A DNA stretch of 64,000 nucleotides from Bowdeniella nasicola (GTDB lineage Bacteria; Actinomycetota; Actinomycetes; Actinomycetales; Actinomycetaceae): positions 1 to 64,000 of the forward strand of contig NZ_FNQV01000004.1 of the NCBI RefSeq assembly GCF_900107735.1, written 5' to 3'. Position 1 is the stretch's first letter, and each line of letters begins with the position of its first letter. This document shows, one piece after another, positions 8,055 to 16,179 of this stretch. The translations under genes and the position numbers were made by a program. The notes beneath the pieces are model-generated. The model was not told where the DNA came from. It did not search any database and saw only the letters and a program-made list of their open reading frames with translations.

Positions 8055-8996
8055 GTGAGCGATAACGATAAGACCAGCGAACGCTGCTCGATGGGATCGG
8101 CGGGGATCGACGAGATCGCGGCGGGCACCGCGGCCCGCGCGACCTGCTGGGTCATGCTCGAACAGCCCGGCGCGTGGGGCCGTAAGGCCGTCACCCAATC
8201 GGACCTCGATCCGGAGCTCGGCGCCCGCATCGACGCGCTCGTGAGCTCCGTCGGCGGCCGCTTTGGCCTCATCCGAGAGCCCAATAAGCGCGTGAGCGAG
8301 AGCGATGACAAGCGCGTTCTGCTCATCGCGGGCGGACTGAGCGGCGAGCCGTGGCTCGTGCGCGGCACCGTCACGGATCCCGCCAAACTGGAGCGCCTGA
8401 CGCCCGAGGCGCTGACCTCCCCCACCCCCGATGCGGTGCTCGCCCTGTTTTACCGGTTCGTTGTCTCTCGCGAGGCCGTCGCCCTCGTGTGCACCAACGG
8501 CACGCGCGACCTGTGCTGCGCGCTCGAAGGCCGGCCCGTGGCGATCGAGGCGGCGCAGCAGCGCGGCGGTCTCGTCTTTGAAACCTCGCACACCGGCGGT
8601 CATCGCTTCGCCCCGACGGGAGTACTGCTGCCGAGCGGCTTCACCTTCGCGCGAGCGAGCGCCGAGAGGGTCGTCGCCGCGATCGATGCGGGCTCGATGG
8701 GCATCATCGCGCCCGACCTGAACGACACGTGGCATAACCGCGGGATGTCCGCACTACCTCCCGAACAGCAGGTCGCGCTCGCCACGGTCCAGGAGCAACT
8801 CGGGGTCGCGCGTTTGACGGGTTGGCAGCTCACGACGCTATCGGCCGAGGCCGACCGCTGGCAGATCCGCGTGCGGCGCGAGGATACCGACGAACTCGTC
8901 GAGGTCATCCGCGATACGGCGGCGGGCGAGACGCGCCCGCTGTCATGCGGCGCCGAGGCCAAGCTCCTGGCGCGATGGCGCGCCACGATAATCTAG
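8055..8996 (+). CDS. Sucrase/ferredoxin-like (Apd1-type) thioredoxin-fold Fe-S protein
   Basis: A 313-residue protein of the sucrase/ferredoxin-like family, also called Apd1-like. The conserved elements are CTNGTRDLCCALEGRPVA, carrying two of the cluster Cys positions, and the pattern HTGGHRFAPTGVLLPSG, where histidines replace cysteines as in this family. Members bind a [2Fe-2S] cluster in a thioredoxin-like ferredoxin fold; the metabolic partner is generally unknown. It starts with GTG at 8055 after a weak purine-rich site (TAGGTGAG). It is followed after 73 bp by the Pup operon in the same direction. Confidence 0.75.
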   Translation: MSDNDKTSERCSMGSAGIDEIAAGTAARATCWVMLEQPGAWGRKAVTQSDLDPELGARIDALVSSVGGRFGLIREPNKRVSESDDKRVLLIAGGLSGEPWLVRGTVTDPAKLERLTPEALTSPTPDAVLALFYRFVVSREAVALVCTNGTRDLCCALEGRPVAIEAAQQRGGLVFETSHTGGHRFAPTGVLLPSGFTFARASAERVVAAIDAGSMGIIAPDLNDTWHNRGMSALPPEQQVALATVQEQLGVARLTGWQLTTLSAEADRWQIRVRREDTDELVEVIRDTAAGETRPLSCGAEAKLLARWRATII

Positions 8997-9010
8997 TACG
9001 ACCGTCCCAT

Positions 9011-9029
9011 TACCGCGGTTTTCGCGGTA
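9011..9029 (+). promoter_or_regulatory. Hairpin/palindrome in front of the Pup operon
   Basis: A perfect 7-bp inverted repeat, TACCGCG and CGCGGTA, separated by GTTTT, in the 73-bp gap between the sucrase/ferredoxin-like gene and arc. There is no T-tract after it, so it is a weak terminator at best; an operator or attenuating hairpin are the alternatives. A possible -10 box (TACCAT, 9028-9033) overlaps its right arm. Confidence 0.35.
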
Positions 9030-9069
9030 CCATAGCCGTATCCGCAATGGCGCATGTGAAAGGCGAACG

Positions 9070-10602
9070 ATGAGCGAGACCGAAGACCAGCTCGCGCGCA
9101 AGAATGCCCGCCTCGCCCACGCCCTGTCCGCCGCCCGCCAGGAGCTTTCGAGCCTGCGCCAGGAGATCGACCGGCTCACCGCGCCCCCGCTCAGCTTTGG
9201 CACCTACCTGCGCACCGTCGACGCCCTCCAGCGCATCGTCGACATCTCCGCGGCGGGCCGCAAGATGCGCGTGGCCGTCTCCCAGCAGGTCCCGCTCGGC
9301 GGCCTGCAGGCCGGCACCGGCGTCATCCTCGATGACCACCTCTGCGTCATCGCCACCACCGAAGCCGAGGACACCGGCGATATCGTCGCCGTCGAACAGC
9401 GCCTGGATGACGACCACGTCCTCGTCATCGTGCGCGGCGAGGACAGCCGCGTCCTGCGCTTGGCCGGGGACCTCGCCCGCGAGCGCCTGCGCCTTGGCGA
9501 CTCACTGCTCGCCAATCTGCGCGACGGAATCGCGCTGCGCCGGGTGCTGCGCGCCGAGGTCGAGGACCTGCTGCTGGAGGAGGTACCGCACACGCCGTGG
9601 GAGGCAATCGGCGGGCTATCCGAGGCGATCGAACAGATCCGCGACGCCGTCGAACTGCCCGTCACCCACCCCGAACTCTTCACCGAACACCGCCTGCGCC
9701 CACCGAAGGGCGTGCTGCTCTACGGCCCGCCCGGCTGCGGCAAAACCCTCATCGCCAAGGCGATCGCCACCTCGCTGTCACGAACCGCGGGCGCCGACGC
9801 CTACTTCCTCAACATCAAGGGCCCCCAGCTGCTGGACAAGTACGTTGGCGAAACTGAGCGACGCATCCGTCTCATCTTCGCGCGGGCCCGCGACAAGGCC
9901 GCGCTCGGCCTGCCCGTCGTGATCTTTTTCGACGAGATGGAATCGCTCTTCCGCACGCGCGGTTCGGGGGTCTCCTCCGACGTCGAGACGACGGTCGTGC
10001 CGCAGCTACTCGCCGAGATCGATGGCGTCGAGGAATTGCGCAACGTGATCGTCATCGGTGCCTCCAACCGCGAGGACATGATCGATCCGGCAATCCTGCG
10101 CCCCGGCCGCCTCGACGTCAAGATCCGCATCGACCGACCAGATGAGGCCGGCAGCGCCGAGATCCTCGCCCGCTACCTCACCGCGGACCTGCCAATCGCC
10201 GAGGCCGAGATCGAGGCCGCCGGGGGCGTCGCCGAGGCCGTTGCCGCCATGCGCTCGGCCCTGCTGGCCGCCATATTCACCCGCGACGAGCACACCGCGC
10301 TGCTGACGGTACGCCGCCGCTCGGGGGCGACCGAGACGTGGCACCTCGCCGATCTCGTTTCGGGCGCCATGATCGCCACGATCGTTGATCGCGCAAAGAC
10401 GGCGGCGATCAAGACCTACCTCGAGACCGGCACGCGCGGGCTCAGCACGGATCACCTCCGTCACGCGCTGCAGCGCGAGCTTGCCGACAGCGCGGATCTG
10501 CCGGGGGCGAGCGACCCGGAGGAGTGGGCCCGCGTCATCGGGCGGGGCCGCGGCGGCGATCCCATCGTCGCGGTGATCCCCGTGGCCGGTGGTGACGCAT
10601 GA
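9070..10602 (+). CDS. arc: Proteasome-forming-type AAA ATPase ARC/Mpa, lacking the C-terminal docking motif
   Basis: A 510-residue ring ATPase that recognises pupylated proteins and unfolds them. An N-terminal coiled coil (residues 1-38, ARLAHALSAARQELSSLRQE) would bind Pup; tandem OB-type domains follow; then the AAA module with Walker A GPPGCGKT at 219-226, Walker B VVIFFDE near 283-289 and ILRPGRLD. Proteasome-bearing species end this protein with Gly-Gln-Tyr-Leu, which docks into the 20S core; here the tail is VIPVAGGDA, with no Tyr near the end. Start ATG 9070 follows AAAGGCGA. It overlaps dop by 4 nt. First gene of the arc-dop-pup-pafA operon. Confidence 0.95.
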   Translation: MSETEDQLARKNARLAHALSAARQELSSLRQEIDRLTAPPLSFGTYLRTVDALQRIVDISAAGRKMRVAVSQQVPLGGLQAGTGVILDDHLCVIATTEAEDTGDIVAVEQRLDDDHVLVIVRGEDSRVLRLAGDLARERLRLGDSLLANLRDGIALRRVLRAEVEDLLLEEVPHTPWEAIGGLSEAIEQIRDAVELPVTHPELFTEHRLRPPKGVLLYGPPGCGKTLIAKAIATSLSRTAGADAYFLNIKGPQLLDKYVGETERRIRLIFARARDKAALGLPVVIFFDEMESLFRTRGSGVSSDVETTVVPQLLAEIDGVEELRNVIVIGASNREDMIDPAILRPGRLDVKIRIDRPDEAGSAEILARYLTADLPIAEAEIEAAGGVAEAVAAMRSALLAAIFTRDEHTALLTVRRRSGATETWHLADLVSGAMIATIVDRAKTAAIKTYLETGTRGLSTDHLRHALQRELADSADLPGASDPEEWARVIGRGRGGDPIVAVIPVAGGDA

Positions 10603-12266
10603 TCTCGGTCTCGCGCATCCAGGGCGTGGAAACCGAATACGCCCTGCTCGATCCCGCTGATCCGGACGCCGATCCGGAGGAATTGGCGACCAAACTGCTC
10701 TTCACCTACGCGCGCGCCCTGGCCGCCGAGGGCCAGCCGAGCCAACTCCACGTCCCCGCGGCCACCGGCCGGGCACTCGAGGCGGGGGCGGGCACGCGCT
10801 TTGACTACTCGGGCGAAGCCCCGGGATCCGACGCTCGCGGTTTCACCCACACGAACCTGCCGGCCGAGGCCCGCACCAACGAAGGCGCCGGCGCGGCGCT
10901 GACATCGGCCGCCACCCGCTGGGTCACGCGCCTGACCCCCTTTGAGGCGCACTACTACCGCGGCTCGGCGATCCACGGCCCGAACGGTGCGCGTCTGTAC
11001 GTCGACCACTCCCACCCCGAATACGCCGCGCCCGAGGCCCTCGGTCCGCGAGAGGCCATGCGTTATGACCTCGCCGGCGATCGCCTCATGCAACGTGCTG
11101 CCGCCGATCTGCGCTGCGTGCTCGTGAAGAACAACGTCGACGGCAAGGGCCAAGCCTGGGGCGCCCACGAGTCCTACCTCATGTCGCGCGCCACCAGCTG
11201 GGACCTCATCACGGCAACCCTCCTGCCCTTCCTCGTCACCCGGCCCATCATCGGAGGCGCGGGCCGCGTCGGTATCGGGCGCCGCAGCGAAGAACCCGGC
11301 TTCCAGATCTTCGCGCGCGCGGACTTCATCGAGCAGGAAACCTCCCTGTACACCACCCGCGAGCGCCCCATCATCAACACCCGCGACGAACCGCACGCGA
11401 GCGGCAACCGGTGGCGCCGCCTACACGTCATCACCGCCGATTCCTCCGTTCTCGCGCCGACGATCCTGCTGCGCCTGGGAAGCCTTTCCGCCGTCCTATC
11501 CCTCATCGAGAACCACCCCGAGGACGCGGCCGACCTCGCCGAACGCTTCCGCCTCGCCGATCCGGTCGCCGCCGTGCGCACCTTCAGCTATGACCCGACG
11601 CTGTCGGCCACCGCGCCGCTGGCCGCCGGCGGGCAGGCGAGCGCCCTGCAGATCCAGCGCGCCTTCCTTGCCGCCTGCCGCGCGCATCGCTGCGATGCGG
11701 AAACCCGCGAGGTGCTCGACCTGTGGTCCGAGGCCCTCGACGCCCTTGCGGTCGGCCCGCACGCCGCCGCCAGCCTCGTGCAGTGGTGCGCGAAGTACGA
11801 GCTGCTGCAGCGCCTACGCGCGAAGTATTCCTGCGGCTGGGACGATCCGCGCATCGCGGCCGCCGACCTGCAATTCGCGATGCTCGATCCGGCCGCTTCG
11901 CTCGCCGCCGCCCTGCAGCGCGCCGGCACGATCCGCCAGAACATCGACGACGAGGAGATCGCGCGGGCCGAGCTCGCCGCCCCTGAGAACACGCGCGCCG
12001 GCGGCCGCGCCGCCTTCCTTGCCGCCTATCCGGACCAGATCTGGGCCGCGAGCTGGACCTCCCTCGTCGTGGACTCGGCGCGACCCCACCTGCTGCGCGT
12101 CACCCTGTCCGATCCGCACCACCCCACCGCCGCCGAAGCCCGCGCCGCGATCGCCGCGACCGATAGCGCGCTCGCCGCACTGACGCACCTGGGCCTCGAT
12201 GTCCCACCCGATCCACACACCGAGGGCTGGGACGAAGGCATCTACCATGAACCCAAGGAGGAGTAA
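10599..12266 (+). CDS. dop: Pup deamidase/depupylase Dop
   Basis: A 555-residue carboxylate-amine ligase-fold enzyme. It deamidates the C-terminal Gln of Pup to Glu, making it ready for ligation, and also removes Pup from substrates. The N-terminal RIQGVETEYALL carries the nucleotide/metal-binding glutamates and RLYVDHSHPEYAAPE carries the catalytic Asp. Between them lies the extra segment of about 35 residues (around 50-85, ending SDARGF) that distinguishes Dop (the Dop loop) from PafA. Further signatures are NVDGKGQAWGAHESYL and NTRDEPHASGNRWRRLH. Coupled to arc by ATGA and to pup by TAATG. Confidence 0.95.
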   Translation: MISVSRIQGVETEYALLDPADPDADPEELATKLLFTYARALAAEGQPSQLHVPAATGRALEAGAGTRFDYSGEAPGSDARGFTHTNLPAEARTNEGAGAALTSAATRWVTRLTPFEAHYYRGSAIHGPNGARLYVDHSHPEYAAPEALGPREAMRYDLAGDRLMQRAAADLRCVLVKNNVDGKGQAWGAHESYLMSRATSWDLITATLLPFLVTRPIIGGAGRVGIGRRSEEPGFQIFARADFIEQETSLYTTRERPIINTRDEPHASGNRWRRLHVITADSSVLAPTILLRLGSLSAVLSLIENHPEDAADLAERFRLADPVAAVRTFSYDPTLSATAPLAAGGQASALQIQRAFLAACRAHRCDAETREVLDLWSEALDALAVGPHAAASLVQWCAKYELLQRLRAKYSCGWDDPRIAAADLQFAMLDPAASLAAALQRAGTIRQNIDDEEIARAELAAPENTRAGGRAAFLAAYPDQIWAASWTSLVVDSARPHLLRVTLSDPHHPTAAEARAAIAATDSALAALTHLGLDVPPDPHTEGWDEGIYHEPKEE

Positions 12267-12451
12267 TGGCCAAGCGCATCCAGAAAGAAACCACCCACGA
12301 GGACGCGGCCGAACCCATCGAGCCGCCCACGCCCGCCGGTCCTAACCCCACGGCCCAGGGCCTCGATCAAGTCCTGGCCGATATCGACGACGTCCTTGAG
12401 ATAAACGCCCTGAGCTTCGTCCAAGGATTCGTGCAAAAGGGCGGCCAGTGA
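12266..12451 (+). CDS. pup: Prokaryotic ubiquitin-like protein Pup
   Basis: A 61-residue disordered tag protein that is attached through its C-terminal residue to lysines of target proteins. The C-terminal half (LDQVLADIDDVLEINALSF, then VQGFVQKGGQ) matches the region that folds onto the ARC coiled coil, and the protein ends in Gly-Gly-Gln, so it needs deamidation by Dop before use. The N-terminal half is Pro/Glu-rich. It starts within the dop stop codon (TAATG, after AAGGAGGAG) and its stop overlaps the pafA start (GTGA). Confidence 0.95.
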   Translation: MAKRIQKETTHEDAAEPIEPPTPAGPNPTAQGLDQVLADIDDVLEINALSFVQGFVQKGGQ

Positions 12452-13863
12452 GCCCTGCCGGGCCGCTCACCCGTGCCTGCGGGATCGAAACTGAATACGG
12501 CGTGGCGAGCGCGCACCTGGCGCGGGTCCCCGACGATAGCGCCCCGCCCCTTGCCGCCGAGGCCGCGGTCAACGAGATTTTCCGCCACACGCCGCAGCGC
12601 CACCGCAGCGCGCACCACTTCTTAGCCAACGGCTCCCGCCTCTACGTCGACATCGGCTCCCACCCCGAATACGCCGGCGCCGAATGCCGCTACCTATCCG
12701 ACGTGCTCGCCCAGGACCGCGCGGGCGACGCCATCCTCGCCGACATGCTCGCCACCGCCAACGCTGACCTCGCCACGCGAGAGCCCGCGGCGCGCATCCA
12801 CCTGCTGAAATCAAACGCCGATGCCCACGGCAACACCTTCGGCTGCCACGAGAACTACCAGATTCGCCGTAGCCCCGAGCTGCCCACCGCCGGATTCGTC
12901 GGCTTCCTCGCCGCCCGCCAAATCCTCACCGGCGCGGGCCTGCTGCCCTTCCCCGGCGAGGTCGCCCACACCGAGCGCCCCACCTCGGCGCTCGCCCCGC
13001 TGCTGTTTTCCGCCCGCGCACCCTTCATGACAGCACCCACCTCCGCGGACCCCACCCGCGGCCGCGCCTTCATCAATACCCGCGACGAACCCCACGCGGA
13101 CAAGACCCGCTGGCGCCGCCTGCACATCATCGCGGGCGACGCGGCCAGGTGTGAGGCGACGACGGCCGTCAAGGTGCTGCTCGCCGACGCCCTGCTCGCC
13201 CTGATCGAGGCCGGCGGCTGGGACCTGGTCGAATGCGAGCTCGCCGATCCGATCGCCGCCACGCGGGCCTGGAACCTGGACCCGAACTCGCCCGCCGAGC
13301 GCACCGGCGGCCGCTCGCCCATCACCTGCCCCGAGCTCCTCACGCTCGTGTGCGACCGGATCGCGCCCACCCTGCCCGACGATCCGCTCACCGCCCGTAC
13401 CTTCGATCTCGCGCGCCGTGGCATTGCGGCCCTCGAATCGGGCGATTACTCGAGCGTGCAAACCGAGCTCGATTGGGCGATCAAGGCCACCCTCGCGCGC
13501 CACGTCGCCGCCTCGGCGCCCGAGGGCTACGCCGACCCGCGCGTGCTGCGCACGATGCTTGCCTTCCACGACATCTCCGATACCACGGGCCTCGCCGCGG
13601 GCCTGCGCCGCGCGGGCCTCATGGCTAGCTGGGTCAGCCCCGAAGAGGTCGCCGCCGCCCGCACCACCCCGCCCACGGGCACCCGCGCCCGCATCCGCGG
13701 CGCCTTCGTCGCGGCGTGCGCAGCGGCGGGCCGCTCCGCCTCCGTCGGCTGGGCCCACATCCGCCTCGACTCCCCACCACGCCCCCAGATCGATCTACCC
13801 GATCCGCTCTCCGATGACGACGCCCAAGCCGCAGCCCTCATCGCGGAGCTCACCGAAAGGTAG
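12448..13863 (+). CDS. pafA: Pup--protein ligase PafA
   Basis: A 471-residue ligase that uses ATP to join the C-terminal Glu of deamidated Pup to substrate lysines. The N-terminal GIETEYGVASAH and RLYVDIGSHPEYAGAE (catalytic Asp) blocks are intact, followed by SNADAHGNTFGCHENYQI and NTRDEPHADKTRWRRLHII. It lacks the Dop-specific loop, which sets it apart from the paralogue upstream. It starts with GTG at 12448, overlapping the pup stop. In Mycobacterium prcB and prcA lie between pup and pafA; here the two genes overlap, so there is no room for them. Confidence 0.95.
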   Translation: MSPAGPLTRACGIETEYGVASAHLARVPDDSAPPLAAEAAVNEIFRHTPQRHRSAHHFLANGSRLYVDIGSHPEYAGAECRYLSDVLAQDRAGDAILADMLATANADLATREPAARIHLLKSNADAHGNTFGCHENYQIRRSPELPTAGFVGFLAARQILTGAGLLPFPGEVAHTERPTSALAPLLFSARAPFMTAPTSADPTRGRAFINTRDEPHADKTRWRRLHIIAGDAARCEATTAVKVLLADALLALIEAGGWDLVECELADPIAATRAWNLDPNSPAERTGGRSPITCPELLTLVCDRIAPTLPDDPLTARTFDLARRGIAALESGDYSSVQTELDWAIKATLARHVAASAPEGYADPRVLRTMLAFHDISDTTGLAAGLRRAGLMASWVSPEEVAAARTTPPTGTRARIRGAFVAACAAAGRSASVGWAHIRLDSPPRPQIDLPDPLSDDDAQAAALIAELTER

Positions 13864-13865
13864 CC

Positions 13866-14792
13866 ATGAAATTCCTCATTATCGGATCCGGCGCGATGGG
13901 CCTGTACTTCGCGGCCCGCCTCACCCAGGCCGGCCACCACGTCACCGTCCTCGCCCGCCCCACCTCAAAAGAAGCAACCGCCGTGCGCTTCACCCGCGGC
14001 GAGAACACCGGCACCATCGCGCCCCTCCCGATTGTCTCGAGCCCACCGCCCCGCGCGCCCGACTGCATCATCCTGGCCACCAAGGTCTGGCAGGCCCGCG
14101 AAGCCCTGCAGCGCATCGAGGGTCGCTACGATGCCCGCACGCCGATCCTCACCCTGCAAAACGGGATCGACGCCCCCATCATCGCGCGCGAGCTCTTCCC
14201 CGACGCGCCCATCCTCGCCGCCACCTGCGTCGTGCATGTCCAGTGCACCGCCCCCGGCGCGCTCACCCTCCTCGGGGCGGACGCCACCCTGCTCGTGGGG
14301 CTCTTCGATGCCATCGGCGACGCCGCCCCGATCGTCGCCGCGATCGACGAATCGGCGATCGCTGCCAGCCTCGCGCCCGACATCCACCTCGCGCTGTGGA
14401 AGAAGCTCGCCCTCATTGCCTCCTACGGCGGCATCGGGGCCGTTTCCGGGCTGCCTGTCGGCGTCACTCGCGACCACCCCGAGACCCGCCGGCTCGTGCG
14501 CGAGGCGATCACGGAGGCGGCCAACGTCGCGCGCGCCAGCGGCGTTAACTTCACCGACGCCGACGAGGAGGAGACATTCGCGATCTATGCCGAGTCCTTT
14601 GCGCCCGATGCGACGTCCTCGATGCAGCGCGATCTCGCGGCCGGTCGCCCGAGCGAGCTCGCCGCCCAAAACGGCGCGATCGTCTCGCGTGCCGCGACGC
14701 TCGGCGTGCCGGTGCCGATCCACTCCTTCATCTACCGCACCCAGCTGCCGCGCGAGCGCGAGGCCCGCCATCAGGGCCCTGGGGCGCAGTAG
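13866..14792 (+). CDS. panE: 2-dehydropantoate 2-reductase (ketopantoate reductase family)
   Basis: A 308-residue NADPH-dependent reductase of the ApbA/PanE family, which in pantothenate synthesis reduces 2-dehydropantoate to pantoate. It shows the N-terminal Rossmann motif FLIIGSGAMGLYFAARL, the conserved TLQNGIDAP, LWKKLALIAS (catalytic Lys region) and the C-terminal SSMQRDLAAGRPSELAAQNG, which is typical of the family and carries substrate-binding residues. It begins 2 nt after pafA with AGGTAGCC before the ATG, so it is probably the last gene of the Pup operon. Other family members act on other 2-oxo acids, so the substrate is inferred. Confidence 0.85.
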   Translation: MKFLIIGSGAMGLYFAARLTQAGHHVTVLARPTSKEATAVRFTRGENTGTIAPLPIVSSPPPRAPDCIILATKVWQAREALQRIEGRYDARTPILTLQNGIDAPIIARELFPDAPILAATCVVHVQCTAPGALTLLGADATLLVGLFDAIGDAAPIVAAIDESAIAASLAPDIHLALWKKLALIASYGGIGAVSGLPVGVTRDHPETRRLVREAITEAANVARASGVNFTDADEEETFAIYAESFAPDATSSMQRDLAAGRPSELAAQNGAIVSRAATLGVPVPIHSFIYRTQLPREREARHQGPGAQ

Positions 14793-14836
14793 GCTAGACG
14801 TATCGGCAATGGGGCCGATGGGGAAAGGAGAAACCC

Positions 14837-15226
14837 ATGGCAGGACGAGACTTTTCCGCCCATCTTCGCGGCAGCAGTGAGCCCTTTGGCATGTCGGTCC
14901 CGCTGGTGATCGACGGGGGCCTTGGCGCCGAGCTCACGGTGACGGCCGATTTTTCGACCAATGCCAAGGACGCCCCGAGCTTCACGTGCGCCTTCACCGG
15001 CGGCGCCGTCCAGCGCGAGGATCGCCCCCTCGCCGTCATCGGTGTAGCGCTCACCTCGGTGGGCACCCTGGAGTACGAGGATCCCGCGATGCTCGTCCCA
15101 CTTGCGGCCTTCGACTCCGAGGACGCCGCGATCGAGCACGCCCATGCGGCCATCCGCGACCTCGACGAGGCGGCGATGCTCGGCCTGCTGCGCGAGGCCT
15201 ACGGCTGGCTGTTTGCTGAACGCTAG
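14837..15226 (+). CDS. Conserved-looking protein of unknown function
   Basis: A 129-residue soluble, acidic protein with no signal peptide or membrane helix. An AAAGGAG ribosome-binding site lies 8 nt before the ATG at 14837. It has a beta-rich middle (LVIDGGLGAELTVTADFSTN; SFTCAFTGGAVQRE) and a helical C-terminus (EDAAIEHAHAAIRDLDEAAML). I do not recognise a family. It ends convergently with the 15223-16179 gene, sharing the palindromic CTAG as stop codon. Confidence 0.6.
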   Translation: MAGRDFSAHLRGSSEPFGMSVPLVIDGGLGAELTVTADFSTNAKDAPSFTCAFTGGAVQREDRPLAVIGVALTSVGTLEYEDPAMLVPLAAFDSEDAAIEHAHAAIRDLDEAAMLGLLREAYGWLFAER

Positions 15227-16179
15227 AACTGCGGGATGACGGACAGGTAGATCGCGGGCCGACGCTCGCGCCAATTGCCCTGCCAGCCCGAGGCGCTGCG
15301 CACGAAGTCGGTGCGCTCCATCCGGATGGCGCGCACCTCGCGGTTATCGACCTCGAGGGTGGCCGGCAGCGGCCGCGAGGCCGCGACGTTACAGCTCGGC
15401 CCCGCATCGATCGGCTGCACGCCCGCAAGCGAGGTATCGCCCGCGAAGTCATCGCCGCGCGCCTCGGCGAGGAAGCGAGCGGCCGCGGCGATCTGCCGCA
15501 CCCGCTCATGCTCGGGGATGTCCTGCGCCGTCACCATCGTCACGCCGGGCCGCGAGCCGCAGATCGTCACGAGGTGCCGATCGACCACGGCCCGCCCCTC
15601 CACGGTGTAGAGCGCCTGTAGCTCTGCCTGATCGATGCTTGCCACGTAGGGCGCGTCCGGGCTATCGGTCGGCGTAAAGGCGAGCCCGACGGCCTCGCTC
15701 GGATCCCCATAGGCGATGAGCTGGCAGGCGTCTGCCGGCAGCAATCGGATGCGAAACCCGACGTGCCGCCACACGCCGTAATAGCCCGAGCGGATGATCG
15801 GAATGAAGCGATCATCCGAGGGCGTCGTCGGTTCGAACCACGGATTGGTGGGCGCATCGCAGCAGCGACCGGCCAAGCGCGGCCCCTCGCCCGCGGGCAC
15901 CACATCGGGCACGTGCGAGAGCTGGCGGGTAACCACGGCGTTCGGGATGGAGCGCAACTGCAGGCGCAGGTCCCACGGGTCGTAGGAGTCGTTGAGGTCC
16001 GCCAGGACATCATGCGCGAGAAGATCGAGCTCGCGCACGTTCGTGAGCTCCCCCGGCTCGACGTGGACCTCGCCCGCGAGGTCAGCGTAACTGCCATCCG
16101 CGCGGCGAAAGAGCACGCGGTCGCGAAACGCGACGCCGCCCGCAAAGCCCGAGGCAAGAATGACCGGATGCTCCATCAT
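15223..16179 (-). CDS. Protein of unknown function coupled to a GH13 enzyme
   Basis: A 318-residue soluble protein without signal peptide. It starts MMEHPVILASGFAGGVAFRDRVLF and has a C-terminal half with CGSRPGVTMVTAQDIPEHERVRQIAAAARFL. I recognise no family. It is translationally coupled to the glycosidase upstream (ATGA overlap at 16176-16179), the third gene of a DUF3151/GH13/unknown operon, so a role in carbohydrate handling is possible but only inferred from position. Two adjacent ATGs (16179 and 16176) could serve; the first overlaps the upstream stop. Confidence 0.6.
   Translation of the reverse strand: MMEHPVILASGFAGGVAFRDRVLFRRADGSYADLAGEVHVEPGELTNVRELDLLAHDVLADLNDSYDPWDLRLQLRSIPNAVVTRQLSHVPDVVPAGEGPRLAGRCCDAPTNPWFEPTTPSDDRFIPIIRSGYYGVWRHVGFRIRLLPADACQLIAYGDPSEAVGLAFTPTDSPDAPYVASIDQAELQALYTVEGRAVVDRHLVTICGSRPGVTMVTAQDIPEHERVRQIAAAARFLAEARGDDFAGDTSLAGVQPIDAGPSCNVAASRPLPATLEVDNREVRAIRMERTDFVRSASGWQGNWRERRPAIYLSVIPQF

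Noticed and set aside
12452-13863. Possible prcB/prcA proteasome genes between pup and pafA
   Set aside because: pup and pafA overlap by 4 nt, and both strands near the operon show no Ntn-hydrolase pattern.
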